Shown here: positions 9,718 through 18,778 of the stretch, piece by piece | Numbering within the stretch: the stretch's first letter is position 1 | Layout of the letters: the number at the start of each line of letters is the position of its first letter | NCBI GenBank assembly: GCA_963730225.1 | Contig: CAVSQX010000004.1 | Span: forward strand, 1,116,001 to 1,180,000 | Reading direction: 5' to 3' | DNA from: CAVSQX01 sp963730225 | GTDB taxonomy: Bacteria; Planctomycetota; Phycisphaerae; Tepidisphaerales; Tepidisphaeraceae | Length of the DNA: 64,000 bases | Notes under the pieces: model-generated | What the model was told of the DNA's origin: nothing | The model's database searches: none | The model's input: the letters and a program-made list of their open reading frames with translations, nothing else | Translations under genes and position numbers: made by a program

Positions 9718-10860
9718 TCATCGGCGTTTGGCGGATTTTCGGCGAAGCGCCTTGGCGATCGTGCGCAACAGCGTGGCGCGTTGCACCGGCGCTGGCCGGG
9801 CGTCGGTGAGTCGGCCGGCGAGATAGCGGGCCAAATCCTCGCCGAGTTCGCTGGCGGATTCGTATCGCTCGGCGGCATTTTTCGCCAGGGATCGAAGCAC
9901 AATCGCATCGAGCACGTCGGCTCGCTCGGCGGGACGGGCGTCATTCTGCAACGTCGGCGCGGTCAGCGCGGCCCTGGTGATGTTGTCGAGAGTTTCTCGA
10001 ATCGGACCGTCGACGGCGTAGGGAAATCGGCCGGCGACGGCGTGATACAACATGACGCCGATGGAATAGACATCACTGGCGGCGTTGACGCGGCCCAGCG
10101 TCACCTGCTCCGGGCTGGCCCACGGCAGCGAGCCGACGAACTGCCCGGTGACCGTCAGGGAATCCTGCCGCGATTCGTTGGCGCTGGCCAGAACGCTGGA
10201 AAACGAGCGGGCCAGGCCAAAATCCAGAACGTGCGGCTCGCCGCGCCGATCGATTCGAATGTTGGACGGTTTGAGATCGCGGTGCACCACGCCGCAGCGA
10301 TGCGCTTCGCCCATGGCGGCGGTGATTTTTATGAAGATGCGAATCAGTTTGCGCGTGTCGGCGGGGCCGAGATTTTTGGAAATGAACTCGTCGAGATTCC
10401 ATCCGCTGATGTAGCGCATGGCGAAGAACCAGGAGCCGTCGGCCGTCTGGCCGCGGTCGTGGATGCCGACGATGTTGGGATGATTGAATGCGGCCAGCAG
10501 GTTCGCTTCGCGATCGAATCGTGACAACTGGCTCTTTTTCACCAGCGAACCGCCGGGCATGACCTTGATGGCGACGGGCTTGCCGCTGGAAAGAACGACG
10601 CCTTTGTACACGCTCGCCGGACTTCCCTGGGCGATCAACTGCTCGATGCGGTAACCGCGGATCGACGGGAGCGATTGGGGAGCGACTTCGATCGGCTGAT
10701 TCAACTGATCGTCAGATAAAACGTCGACGGCTTGCCTGGCGGGCCCGGCGAGCAGCGACGCCAGGTAGGCGCGATGAATCGCGCCGTCGTCGGCTCGGCG
10801 TGGGGCCTTGGGTATCGCGCCTGATCGCCTGGGCTGCGGGGATGGTTTTTCAGCCTCCAT
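9718..10860 (-). CDS. Cytosolic Hanks-type Ser/Thr protein kinase
   Basis: This 380-residue kinase phosphorylates Ser/Thr of unknown substrates. Visible motifs are VAIK (Lys99), Glu in the FDREANLLAAF helix, HRDLKPSN (193-200), DFG (213-215), an activation segment ending WASPEQ, and SDVYSIGVMLY. The glycine loop is degenerate (AQGSPASVYKG), keeping only part of GxGxxG. There is no membrane helix, unlike the kinase gene at 14.3 kb, and the C-terminus is Arg/Lys-rich. The frame is open further upstream, but I start at ATG 10858-10860. This overlaps the TGA of the preceding YHYH gene by 11 bases, so the two are probably translationally coupled. An N-terminal region of about 65 residues precedes the kinase fold. 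Confidence 0.8.
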   Translation of the reverse strand: MEAEKPSPQPRRSGAIPKAPRRADDGAIHRAYLASLLAGPARQAVDVLSDDQLNQPIEVAPQSLPSIRGYRIEQLIAQGSPASVYKGVVLSSGKPVAIKVMPGGSLVKKSQLSRFDREANLLAAFNHPNIVGIHDRGQTADGSWFFAMRYISGWNLDEFISKNLGPADTRKLIRIFIKITAAMGEAHRCGVVHRDLKPSNIRIDRRGEPHVLDFGLARSFSSVLASANESRQDSLTVTGQFVGSLPWASPEQVTLGRVNAASDVYSIGVMLYHAVAGRFPYAVDGPIRETLDNITRAALTAPTLQNDARPAERADVLDAIVLRSLAKNAAERYESASELGEDLARYLAGRLTDARPAPVQRATLLRTIAKALRRKSAKRR

Positions 10861-12442
10861 CGGGAAGGTCCATGGGCCCGTTGGGGCCGCGGCCTGGCGG
10901 TGGACCGCCGCCGGGTCCGCCCATGGGCCGGCCCATTCGCACGTCCCTCGAATCCACCGTACCCCAATATCCTCCAATGATGTAGGGAAATTTCCCCGGC
11001 GTCACATGATAATGCCAGCCGCGATCTTTATCCCAATGGAGATTGAAGGAATTCAAGGCGTCGGGGCCGACAAGATCCTTGGCCATCACATCTTTCGATT
11101 CGTACGGGCCGTAAATCGGAAAACCGTCGAAGGCAAATCCGATCAGGGGAGAATGCTCCGTGCCCTGGTCGGCCCAGGGTGAATTCACGCAGATCGGATA
11201 CTTGTGATAGTGGTAGGTGCCATCGGGAGCGGGATGGCCGCAGCAGCGATCCATCATGTTGCTGGCGTCCTGGCTGTTGGCGTCGAAGGGATTGAAAAAG
11301 ACGACGCCGTTGAGCGCGATTCCGATCGGGCCCATGTTCAGGGCGTGATTGGAATTGTCGGTGGTCGTGAAAATGTGCCGGGCATTTACCTTGGGATTGA
11401 GCGGAATGAAATAGGTGCGATCTTTCTCCTGGATGTGATTGGGGTTGCCGAAGCCGACTTCGGGAAATCGGCCGGTGGGATGGTTCGGCAGATTGTGCGT
11501 GTGGATGATCAGGCTGTCATCGTCGAATCGCACGGTGACGTTGTCTTCGATGAACTGATCGGCGCTGACGAGATTGCCGAACAAATCCAAATCTCCGGCT
11601 TTGAGCCACGCGGACATGTTCCCGGCAAACGGAGCGCTCCATGTGGCATCGTGATAGAGCAGGCGATCGGCGTTGGAGGCGTCGAATTCCTCGGGCGGCT
11701 GCGTCTGGCCATTTTTGGCCAGGTAATACCAGCGTCCGCCCAGCGGCAGCAGCGTGCCGGGCGGTTTGGCCATCTCCACCGGTCGCGTGGTGGAAGGCGC
11801 GGCGAGCAGAAGATGGCTCAGGCTGAAGCTGCTGATGAGAAAGCCGGCGTTGGCGGGATTGCGGCCGACGCCGTAATCGAATCCGACGGTGAGCTTCACG
11901 TGATCGATCTGCGGAAACGGGAGATAAAAATCCAGTTGGTAATTTCGCCACACCGCCGCCCCGCCGATGTGGCGATCTCCGTTGACGGACAAATCCTTGC
12001 GAGCCTGGCGCAGGGCGGGATAGATTTTTTCCAGCTTTCCGTCCAGCGATTTTCCGCCGCCGAAGAACTCGGCTTTCATGTACAAATCGTCGTTCTCGAC
12101 GGCAAAGCCGTCCTGCGGGAGTCCGTGAATTTCAAACCGCAGCCAGCGCCCGTCGGCCGGATCAACGGCGACGGTCTGGCTGATCGAGCCGGCAAAACTT
12201 CCGTCGTGATTGATATCCTTGGCCGATTGGAGCGTCACGCCCATTGTGGTTGAATCTCTTCGGGCATCGCCAAGGTTTCCCCATTCCAGGTCGCCGGCGA
12301 TCTGGTAGGCGACAAGGGAGTGGTGATCGTCGAGCTTTTCAAACATGGGATCGCTGACCAGATTGGTCGGCTGGGCCCGGGCCGTTTGCCCAAAAAGAAC
12401 AGCGACGATCGCGACGGCGATGGGGATGAGTCGGTTGTGCAT
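10850..12442 (-). CDS. Secreted YHYH-domain protein
   Basis: This is a 530-residue protein with a signal peptide (MHNRLIPIAVAIVAVLFGQTARA). The C-terminal third carries the YHYH domain: CCGHPAPDGTYHYHKYP near residue 410, then GFAFDGFPIYGP and WHYHVTPGKFPYIIGGYWG. The biochemical role of this domain is not established. The N-terminal part (about 25-200) is a jelly-roll-like beta domain (QTVAVDPADGRWLRFEI) and may bind a ligand. The tail is Gly/Pro-rich. It is the first gene of the minus-strand run that continues with the Ser/Thr kinase, and it is divergent from the glycosyltransferase gene at 12541, with 98 bases between them for two promoters. Confidence 0.75.
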   Translation of the reverse strand: MHNRLIPIAVAIVAVLFGQTARAQPTNLVSDPMFEKLDDHHSLVAYQIAGDLEWGNLGDARRDSTTMGVTLQSAKDINHDGSFAGSISQTVAVDPADGRWLRFEIHGLPQDGFAVENDDLYMKAEFFGGGKSLDGKLEKIYPALRQARKDLSVNGDRHIGGAAVWRNYQLDFYLPFPQIDHVKLTVGFDYGVGRNPANAGFLISSFSLSHLLLAAPSTTRPVEMAKPPGTLLPLGGRWYYLAKNGQTQPPEEFDASNADRLLYHDATWSAPFAGNMSAWLKAGDLDLFGNLVSADQFIEDNVTVRFDDDSLIIHTHNLPNHPTGRFPEVGFGNPNHIQEKDRTYFIPLNPKVNARHIFTTTDNSNHALNMGPIGIALNGVVFFNPFDANSQDASNMMDRCCGHPAPDGTYHYHKYPICVNSPWADQGTEHSPLIGFAFDGFPIYGPYESKDVMAKDLVGPDALNSFNLHWDKDRGWHYHVTPGKFPYIIGGYWGTVDSRDVRMGRPMGGPGGGPPPGRGPNGPMDLPDGG

Positions 12443-12540
12443 TGAGCGTTCCCTCGATCCAAAGTTAGTGCCGTCGGGGCGGCCGGCGGTTTCAACGGTT
12501 TGACCGTCTCCGATGGCTCCGATAGCTTCGCCGCCATCCC

Positions 12541-14292
12541 ATGACGATATCCGCCCGCCGGCTGAGTGCGCTGTTTTTGATGGGCATTGGATGCTGGCTC
12601 TGGTGGGGCGTCCGCGATCTTTCCAACGAGGTTGCGGCGCCGATCATCGCCGCCGCACTTTCGCTGGTTTTGTTGCACATACCGGCGTTGGGCCGCCCGG
12701 TGGCCCGGATGCTGGATCGAATCCGCCGGCCGAGTTCCCGGACGGCGGCGGTAACGGCGATCGTGATAGGTGTTCTGGGCGCGATTGTTCTCTACACGGC
12801 CGCCGTTCTGCGTGGGCGGGATTTTTTCCCGGTGATGCATGATGGGCAAATGTATCTGCTTCAAACCCGAATGCTCGCCCACGGCCGGCTCTGGCTGCCG
12901 CCGCACCCGCTGGCGGATTTCTTTGAGACGTTCTTCGTTCTCGTTCGGCCGGTTTACGCTCCGATGTATTTTCCCGGCACGGCGCTGGCGTTCGTGCCGG
13001 CGATCTGGCTGCACGTTCCGATCTGGCTCTGGTCGCTGCTGATCGCCGGAGCAACTGTCGGGCTGCTGTTCTGGATCGTGACCCAAATGATCGACGCCGT
13101 CGCCGGCGGATTGGCCGCTTTGGTGCTTCTGTCGCTGCCGGTTTTTCGGGGATTGTCGATCTTCGAAATGTCGCACAGCCTGATGGCGCTGTGGGCGGTC
13201 GCGCTGGTTTTTTTCTGGCTGAAGTGGCGAGACGATCGGCGATGGCGATGGATCATCCTGATCGGAATCGTGATCGGATGGTCGGCGATCACCCGTCCGG
13301 TCGATGCACTGGCGTACGCTCTGTGCATCGGAGCGGGGATTCTGGCGGACGTGATAGGCCGCAAACAGAAATCATCTATTCTGCTGGTTCCCTTTGTCGT
13401 GGTTGTTTCGGCTGCGCCATTTTTGGTTTTGCAGTTGATCTTCAATCTGGGCGTCACGGGACACGCCATGGAAACACCGTACGCGCGGTACGTGCGGCTG
13501 GACGAACCCGGTGCGGAATTCTCATTTTCCCCCGGCCCGTTGGATGCTCCACTTCACGCGGCCAGCCAACTGCCGCAGAAACAGGAGTATTTTCGCCAAT
13601 ACGTTCTTCCGGTCGTCCACCGGTTTCGGCTGGCGGGGCTCTGGGGCCAGTGGCCCGGCGGCAAGTTCGACGAGCTGGTGAAATACACACTTCCCCATCC
13701 ACTTTTGTTGGTTCTGTTCCTCCCGGCACTGCTCGTTTTGAACACCCGGCCGCGCCGCGCGCTGTTCTTTACTTTCCCGCTGCTGGTGATTTTCTATTCC
13801 TTCAATCCGTTTCTGCTGGCGTGGTACATGCTCAGTTGGCTGCCGGCGATTATTCTTGGATTAATGCTGGGATTGGAATCCATCGCAGCCGGTTCACCAA
13901 CTCCGCGAATGACGTCGGCGGGGCTGACAATCGCGGTGGCGGTGATTTCGATCTTCACACTTTTCTCGGCCGATCGCACCAACACCGAGCAATGGTCGGC
14001 TCCGTTTATGGAATCGATTCACTGGCTCGACGCCTTTCATCCTCCCCGGGCGGCGGTGGTGCTGTTTCAGTACATCCCGGGATTCAATTTCAACCAGGAA
14101 CCGGTCTACAATCTGGGCGCGGCGGGGCCGGATGAGCAGTGGGTGATTCGTGCACACGATCTGGGTCCGCAGCGGAATCAGGAGCTTTTCGGTTACTACG
14201 CCGCCCATCAGCCGCAGCGGGAGATTTACGAGTTCGACTGGACGACTGGCCGGCTGATCGACTTGGGAAATGTGCAAACTCTAATAAGATAG
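12541..14292 (+). CDS. GT39-like polytopic membrane glycosyltransferase
   Basis: This 583-residue protein has about eleven hydrophobic helices. The first large external loop has HDGQMYLLQTRMLAHG followed by YAPMYFPGTALAFVPA. This matches the polyprenyl-phosphate-sugar-dependent transferases (GT39/ArnT/PMT type), where an acidic residue early in the first loop (Asp100 region) is catalytic. The C-terminal 90 residues form a soluble domain (WLDAFHPPRAAVVLF, YNLGAAGPDEQW). It probably transfers a sugar from a lipid carrier to a protein or glycan outside the cytoplasm. The acceptor cannot be read from the sequence. The stop is followed after 5 bases by the ATG of the receptor-like kinase gene, so the two are likely co-transcribed. 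Confidence 0.65.
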   Translation: MTISARRLSALFLMGIGCWLWWGVRDLSNEVAAPIIAAALSLVLLHIPALGRPVARMLDRIRRPSSRTAAVTAIVIGVLGAIVLYTAAVLRGRDFFPVMHDGQMYLLQTRMLAHGRLWLPPHPLADFFETFFVLVRPVYAPMYFPGTALAFVPAIWLHVPIWLWSLLIAGATVGLLFWIVTQMIDAVAGGLAALVLLSLPVFRGLSIFEMSHSLMALWAVALVFFWLKWRDDRRWRWIILIGIVIGWSAITRPVDALAYALCIGAGILADVIGRKQKSSILLVPFVVVVSAAPFLVLQLIFNLGVTGHAMETPYARYVRLDEPGAEFSFSPGPLDAPLHAASQLPQKQEYFRQYVLPVVHRFRLAGLWGQWPGGKFDELVKYTLPHPLLLVLFLPALLVLNTRPRRALFFTFPLLVIFYSFNPFLLAWYMLSWLPAIILGLMLGLESIAAGSPTPRMTSAGLTIAVAVISIFTLFSADRTNTEQWSAPFMESIHWLDAFHPPRAAVVLFQYIPGFNFNQEPVYNLGAAGPDEQWVIRAHDLGPQRNQELFGYYAAHQPQREIYEFDWTTGRLIDLGNVQTLIR

Positions 14293-14297
14293 TTGCG

Positions 14298-16889
14298 ATG
14301 GAATCTGACGCGAATCAAAAAGCAGCAGAGCAACGCAAGCAGGCGGTGGCCCAATTGATTTCGCAGTTGGTTACCGAAGGCATCGCCGGAAAGAATCTGG
14401 ACGAGTCGGCCCTGGTCGCCGCCCATCCGGAGCTGATGCCCGAACTGCAAAACGCGTTGAGAAAACTGTCGCAGATGACCAGCGGCCAGAGCAGCAGCGT
14501 TGTGGGCATCACGGCCATTCCGCCGGCCGGACCAACCGCGACCGTTTCGTCGAGCGTTTCGGAAACCCCGGCGATCCAGATTCACGGATATTCCATTCAG
14601 CGCGAATTGGGCCGGGGCGGACAGGCAGTGGTTTATCTGGCCATTCAAATCAACACAGGAAGGAAAGTCGCTGTAAAAGTGATGCATCCTCAGGCGCTGG
14701 CGGACGAGCGGGCGCTGGCCCGGTTCAAGCGGGAAGTGCAGGTGCTGGCGGCCCTGGATCATCCGAACATCGTGGGAATTCTGGATACCGGCGTCACCTC
14801 CAGCGGCAGCCATTTCATCGTGATGAGTTATGTCGCCGGCAGCACGCTGGAGGAATTCATGAAACAGCGTCAGCGCGGCGATGCGGCCGATCCCGCGCGG
14901 CTGCTGAGGCTGTTCCTGAAAATCTGTGCGGCCGTCAATGTCGCGCATGTCCGGGGCATCGTCCATCGGGATTTGAAGCCGGGAAATATCCGCATCGACG
15001 AACGCGGCGAGCCGCACATTCTGGATTTCGGGCTGGCGCACACGCCGCTGGATCGGCTGGCCGGGGGCGAGCATCCGATCGCGGTCACGGGAGAATTTCT
15101 GGGCAGCCTTCCCTGGTGCAGTCCGGAGCAGGCGCAGGGCGATCCGGATCTGATCGACATGCGCAGCGATGTCTACAGCCTGGGTGTGATTTTGTATCAG
15201 ATTCTGACGGATGGAAAATTTCCGTACGAGGTGGTGGGAAATATCCGCGATGTTCTGAACAACATTCTCAATGCCGAGCCCACACCGCCGAGCCAAATCG
15301 CCCCGGTGCGGGCCAGCCGCGAAACCCCGCCGGGCCGAATGGGGCGACCGCCGGTCAACGAAGCGATCGAGCGCATTGTTCTTAAGGCGCTGGCGAAGAA
15401 TCGGGAGACGCGATACCAGTCCGCCGGGGAATTGGGCCGCGATGTCGCCAGCTATCTGTCGGGGCAGCACACCGGCGAGCGGCGTGTTGCGCAGGCTCCC
15501 CCGCCGCCGCCGGCAACAGCGGTAAAATCGTCGCCGGGACTGATGCCGCTGGTCATCGCGGCGGTTGTGATTCTGCTTGCGGTTGCGGCGGTGGCGGTGA
15601 TGTGGGCCTTGCGGAATCGGGTAGCCGCGCCGCCCGTCAACGTCGCCGCCACCGGACCGACGACTCAGGTTGCTCACGCCGCGGGCGGTGTCGGCGACAG
15701 TGAACCCGAGGCGCCGCCGCCGGTTTTCACGGCCATCAGCAACCGCCGGGCCATTCTCGTCAACGGAACCTGCCATCTCGAAGGCGATGCGTTGGCCCTC
15801 ACGCCCACCACGGGCAATTGCATGTTCTATTTTTCTCCAAACGACTGGTCGAACTACAACCTCTCGTTCCAGGCCATGACCAACAGTGATTCGGCCGACA
15901 AATCCATTCGCGTCATGGCCAATTTCAAGGAGGGACATTTCTTCCAAATCTGGCTGGGCTCCGAGCAGAACTCGCAACTCGATCTAGCCGCCCGCTTGAG
16001 CAAAACCAACTTCACCCGTCTGCAAACCACGATGCAGCGATTGGAGCCCGACCGGTGGTACCAGGTGCGCGTTGAAGTGCGCGGGCCGCAGATTCGCGTG
16101 CTGCTCGACGGGCAGGTGCGTCTTGAGGGGCAGGAGGAGCAAATCAGCAGCGGACGGTTGGCGCTGGGAGCCGGTTCGCCGTCGGTGCGATACCGCCAGA
16201 TCCAGGTGACCGATCCCGACGGCAAAGTGATGTGGCAAGGCCCGCCCGATCTCTCGCAGCTTCCGGCGGATTTGGTCGATCCACCGTCGGCCATCACGCC
16301 GCCCGATTTGCACAAAACCGATCTGCTTTCGCGGTTCGATCGAGGCGCCGATGTGCTGAGCGGTTCGTGGTCGCAAAGCGTCGATGGTCTTGCCGGGCGC
16401 GGAATTGACGCCGAGGTGAAATTCCCCGCCACCCTGCCTCCGGAATACGATTTCCGCGTTTCGTTCATCCGTGCCACGGGCGTGGGTGGCATTGCGCTGG
16501 TGGCATCGGCGCAGGGGCATCCATTTGCCTGGGTGGTTTCCGCGCCCGGCGGCATAACCGGTTTCGAGCAGGTCAACGGCGCATCTTTTGACAACAACGA
16601 CACCACACGCCGGACCCCCCGCTTCCCCCTGACCAACGGGGTCATTCACACCGCCGTGCTGCGCGTGCGCAGCGATATCATTCTCGGCTACCTCGACGGG
16701 CCGCAGCGTGATTTCGTGCGCACCGAAGGCGTGACGCTTTCACTTCCTCCGCAGATCCACCAATCCTCTACCGCTCCGCTGGGCGTGAGCCTGGGCAGCG
16801 GGCAATACACGATCAAATCCGTCGATCTATTCCCCGTCGCCCCACGGCCGACGCCCGCCACGACAGCGCCGGCGGGACGGTCGAATTGA
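14298..16889 (+). CDS. Transmembrane Ser/Thr kinase with extracytoplasmic carbohydrate-binding-like domain
   Basis: This 863-residue receptor-like kinase has an N-terminal helical segment (1-60), a kinase domain at about 97-390 with a glycine loop (GRGGQAVV, 105-112), Lys127, HRDLKPGN (223-230) and DFG (243-245), and a membrane helix near 415-440 (LMPLVIAAVVILLAVAAVAVMWAL). The outer region of about 420 residues contains two concanavalin/DUF1080-like beta domains: one with GTCHLEGDALALTP and WYQVRVEVRGPQIRVLLDG, and one with ATLPPEYDFRVSFIRATG. These resemble 3-keto-disaccharide hydrolase-like folds used for sugar or polysaccharide sensing. ATG at 14298 was chosen because it follows the previous stop by 5 bases. 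The longer open frame upstream lies inside the preceding gene. Confidence 0.8.
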   Translation: MESDANQKAAEQRKQAVAQLISQLVTEGIAGKNLDESALVAAHPELMPELQNALRKLSQMTSGQSSSVVGITAIPPAGPTATVSSSVSETPAIQIHGYSIQRELGRGGQAVVYLAIQINTGRKVAVKVMHPQALADERALARFKREVQVLAALDHPNIVGILDTGVTSSGSHFIVMSYVAGSTLEEFMKQRQRGDAADPARLLRLFLKICAAVNVAHVRGIVHRDLKPGNIRIDERGEPHILDFGLAHTPLDRLAGGEHPIAVTGEFLGSLPWCSPEQAQGDPDLIDMRSDVYSLGVILYQILTDGKFPYEVVGNIRDVLNNILNAEPTPPSQIAPVRASRETPPGRMGRPPVNEAIERIVLKALAKNRETRYQSAGELGRDVASYLSGQHTGERRVAQAPPPPPATAVKSSPGLMPLVIAAVVILLAVAAVAVMWALRNRVAAPPVNVAATGPTTQVAHAAGGVGDSEPEAPPPVFTAISNRRAILVNGTCHLEGDALALTPTTGNCMFYFSPNDWSNYNLSFQAMTNSDSADKSIRVMANFKEGHFFQIWLGSEQNSQLDLAARLSKTNFTRLQTTMQRLEPDRWYQVRVEVRGPQIRVLLDGQVRLEGQEEQISSGRLALGAGSPSVRYRQIQVTDPDGKVMWQGPPDLSQLPADLVDPPSAITPPDLHKTDLLSRFDRGADVLSGSWSQSVDGLAGRGIDAEVKFPATLPPEYDFRVSFIRATGVGGIALVASAQGHPFAWVVSAPGGITGFEQVNGASFDNNDTTRRTPRFPLTNGVIHTAVLRVRSDIILGYLDGPQRDFVRTEGVTLSLPPQIHQSSTAPLGVSLGSGQYTIKSVDLFPVAPRPTPATTAPAGRSN

Positions 16890-16986
16890 TCGAATGGAGC
16901 GCGGCCGTTGTTTTTTTCCCGATTCAACCGGGTATTTGAAGCGATCAACCCCAATTCTTGCCGGAACCCTTGTTTCCTGCCGATTG

Positions 16987-17001
16987 TTTACATAATGTAA
17001 A
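16987..17001. promoter_or_regulatory. Likely HigA operator palindrome
   Basis: A perfect inverted repeat, TTTACAT-A-ATGTAAA, sits directly before the toxin start of the HigBA pair. HigA antitoxins of the Xre type bind short palindromes that overlap their own promoter. The position and AT-rich symmetry fit autoregulation. Binding is inferred, not shown. Confidence 0.55.
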
Positions 17002-17007
17002 GTGCGG

Positions 17008-17319
17008 ATGCGTTTGATCAAGCCTTCGACCGTGAAGCGGTTCTGGGAGAGAAACCGCGGCTCCGAAGGTGAATTGAGGAAGTGGCTTCGCACGGTGGAG
17101 GCCGCGGAGTGGAAACGCCCGCCGGACGTGAAAGCCGCTTTTGGAGCACGGGTTGATTTTGTGAAGGTCAAAAGTGGAAACACGGTCGCAGTATTCGACA
17201 TTGCCAACAACAATTGGCGGCTTGTCGCGGCGATTCATTATGACCATCCACGAGTTTTTGTGCTGCGGATATTGACGCACAAGGAATACGACACGAACCA
17301 ATGGAAGGATGCGCTGTGA
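17008..17319 (+). CDS. higB: HigB-type mRNA interferase toxin
   Basis: This protein of about 103 residues belongs to the RelE/HigB superfamily, whose toxins cut mRNA on the ribosome. Diagnostic stretches are RLIKPSTVKRFWERN at the start, FDIANNNWRLVAAIHYDHPRVFVLRILTHKEYD and the final W-K. ATG 17008 fits the family start (MRLI...). A GTG at 17002 is possible. The toxin precedes the antitoxin, the usual HigBA order, and overlaps it by four bases (GTGA). A sampled line of this gene (17161-17220) is 48% GC, below its neighbours, which suggests acquisition by transfer. Confidence 0.85.
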   Translation: MRLIKPSTVKRFWERNRGSEGELRKWLRTVEAAEWKRPPDVKAAFGARVDFVKVKSGNTVAVFDIANNNWRLVAAIHYDHPRVFVLRILTHKEYDTNQWKDAL

Positions 17320-17753
17320 GCAAGGTTGCAACCCATCTTCCCGGAAAAATGCCCAAGAGGTTTGCCGAGTTGAACCAATTGCTGCCGCTGCGGCCCATCA
17401 ATGACAAGATCGACCTGGACAATGCCTATGAGGTGATGGACCGTCTGGCGGTCATTGAACATCCAACACCGGACCAGAGCGATTACCTTGAAACGCTCAT
17501 TTTGCTTACCAGGAACTTTGATAAAGGGGACAACGAAGCGGCCATGGCTCGAGCGGCAAAAGTTACGGGTGTGGAACTTCTCAAATACATCATGCAAAAC
17601 GTCGAAATGACGCAGGCAGAGCTGGCAAAATTACTTGGCGTCAAACCGCCCGCGGTGTCGCTCATCCTGGCTGGCCAGCGATCCATCACCGCGGACCATG
17701 CACGGGTGCTCGGTAAGCGCTTCAAGTTGGAGCCGGGAGCGTTCATCAAATAG
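17316..17753 (+). CDS. higA: HigA-type antitoxin with Xre HTH domain
   Basis: This 145-residue antitoxin neutralises HigB and represses the operon. The C-terminal helix-turn-helix is clear at about 96-140: MTQAELAKLLGVKPPAVSLILAGQRSI followed by ADHARVLGKRF. The N-terminal part (PINDKIDLDNAYEVMDRLAV, DYLETLILLTRNFD) is the segment seen in HTH proteins of the COG5499 group. The start chosen is GTG 17316, in a GTGA overlap with the toxin stop. An in-frame ATG at 17301 inside higB is the alternative. Confidence 0.85.
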   Translation: MSKVATHLPGKMPKRFAELNQLLPLRPINDKIDLDNAYEVMDRLAVIEHPTPDQSDYLETLILLTRNFDKGDNEAAMARAAKVTGVELLKYIMQNVEMTQAELAKLLGVKPPAVSLILAGQRSITADHARVLGKRFKLEPGAFIK

Positions 17754-17884
17754 GCGAGCGAACCGTCCTGATTGCTCAAGCTTCATCCACAGCATGCCGA
17801 AGGTTGTTCAATTGGTCTCCGTTCCATCCCTGAAATCTGCGCTGCTTTCCAATTGCCGGGGGACCACCTAGAATCGCCTGTCCG

Positions 17885-18778
17885 ATGGATTTTAATCAGT
17901 TCGAACCTCCGCCGTTTCTGGATGTCGGCAGTTTGCTGGAAAGCAGCCAGCCTCAGCCGCGGGTGCGCTGGCTCTGGTATGCCGTGGGAGCGATGGTGCT
18001 GCTCTGGCTGGTCAGCGCATGGGCATCGGGGGAATCGGCCCAGACGCGGCAGGCGATCGACCTTTTTTCGCTGGTCATTCTCGGCGGTCTGATGCTGTCG
18101 AGCATGATGACCGTTCGCTATTCCATTCGCCGCCACGCCGCGGCGGGGCAGATGTTGGCCAGCGTTGAAGAATTGCTGCAACTTCGCCGCTGGGAGCAGG
18201 CTGGAATGATTCTTCAGAGCTTTCTCTCGCAGCCGGCCCAGTCGGATCGGCTGCGCGTGCAGGCTTTGGGCTACCTGGCGGGACTGCTGGCGCGGCATCA
18301 TCGCTTCGAGGATGCGATCACGGTGCAGAATTATCTGCTGGACAACGAGTTGGTGGATGCGGCGTCGGCGTACGGATTGCGGCTGGGACGGGCCATGGCG
18401 ATGCTGCGGGAAGATCACCTGGTCGATGCCGACAGGGCCATCAGCGATCTGCGTCGCCGCGGCGATGCGACGCAATCGGCGGGATTGGCACTGATCGAGA
18501 TTTACCGGGATGTGAAGACGGGCCATGCCAGCGAAGCGATTGAATTGTTCGCCCAGCGTCTGCCGGTGCTGCAACGGCAACTGGGGCACCGGCTGGCCGA
18601 TGTCCATGCCCTGATGGCGGCGGGGTATGACGCGCTGGGCCGAACGGCGGAAGCCAGGGCGGCCTATCAACGGGCAACGATTTTGGCGCCTGCGCTGGAG
18701 TTGCAGCGGCGATATCCGGAAGTGGCGAAGTTGGGGGCAAAGTTCGCGCCCACGGCGGCGCCGACGGAGGCGGCATGA
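17885..18778 (+). CDS. Membrane-anchored TPR protein
   Basis: This 297-residue protein has two membrane helices near residues 29-48 (LWYAVGAMVLLWLVSAWA) and 61-82 (LFSLVILGGLMLSSMM). A tetratricopeptide-type helical domain of about 190 residues follows (WEQAGMILQSFL, HRFEDAITVQNYLL, AEARAAYQRATILAP), so the TPR region should face the cytoplasm or periplasm as a docking surface. It is the first of four genes that overlap or nearly touch and that share membrane/TPR architecture. No enzyme motif is visible. The start follows a 130-base gap after higA. Confidence 0.65.
   Translation: MDFNQFEPPPFLDVGSLLESSQPQPRVRWLWYAVGAMVLLWLVSAWASGESAQTRQAIDLFSLVILGGLMLSSMMTVRYSIRRHAAAGQMLASVEELLQLRRWEQAGMILQSFLSQPAQSDRLRVQALGYLAGLLARHHRFEDAITVQNYLLDNELVDAASAYGLRLGRAMAMLREDHLVDADRAISDLRRRGDATQSAGLALIEIYRDVKTGHASEAIELFAQRLPVLQRQLGHRLADVHALMAAGYDALGRTAEARAAYQRATILAPALELQRRYPEVAKLGAKFAPTAAPTEAA

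Noticed and set aside
14226..15977. Minus-strand open frame of 583 codons opposite the receptor kinase
   Set aside because: The kinase motifs on the plus strand are complete, and this frame has none.
18627..18774. Upstream start for the second TPR gene
   Set aside because: The added sequence is Arg-rich and overlaps the preceding TPR gene out of frame. ATG 18775 with a frame correction gives a proper N-terminus.
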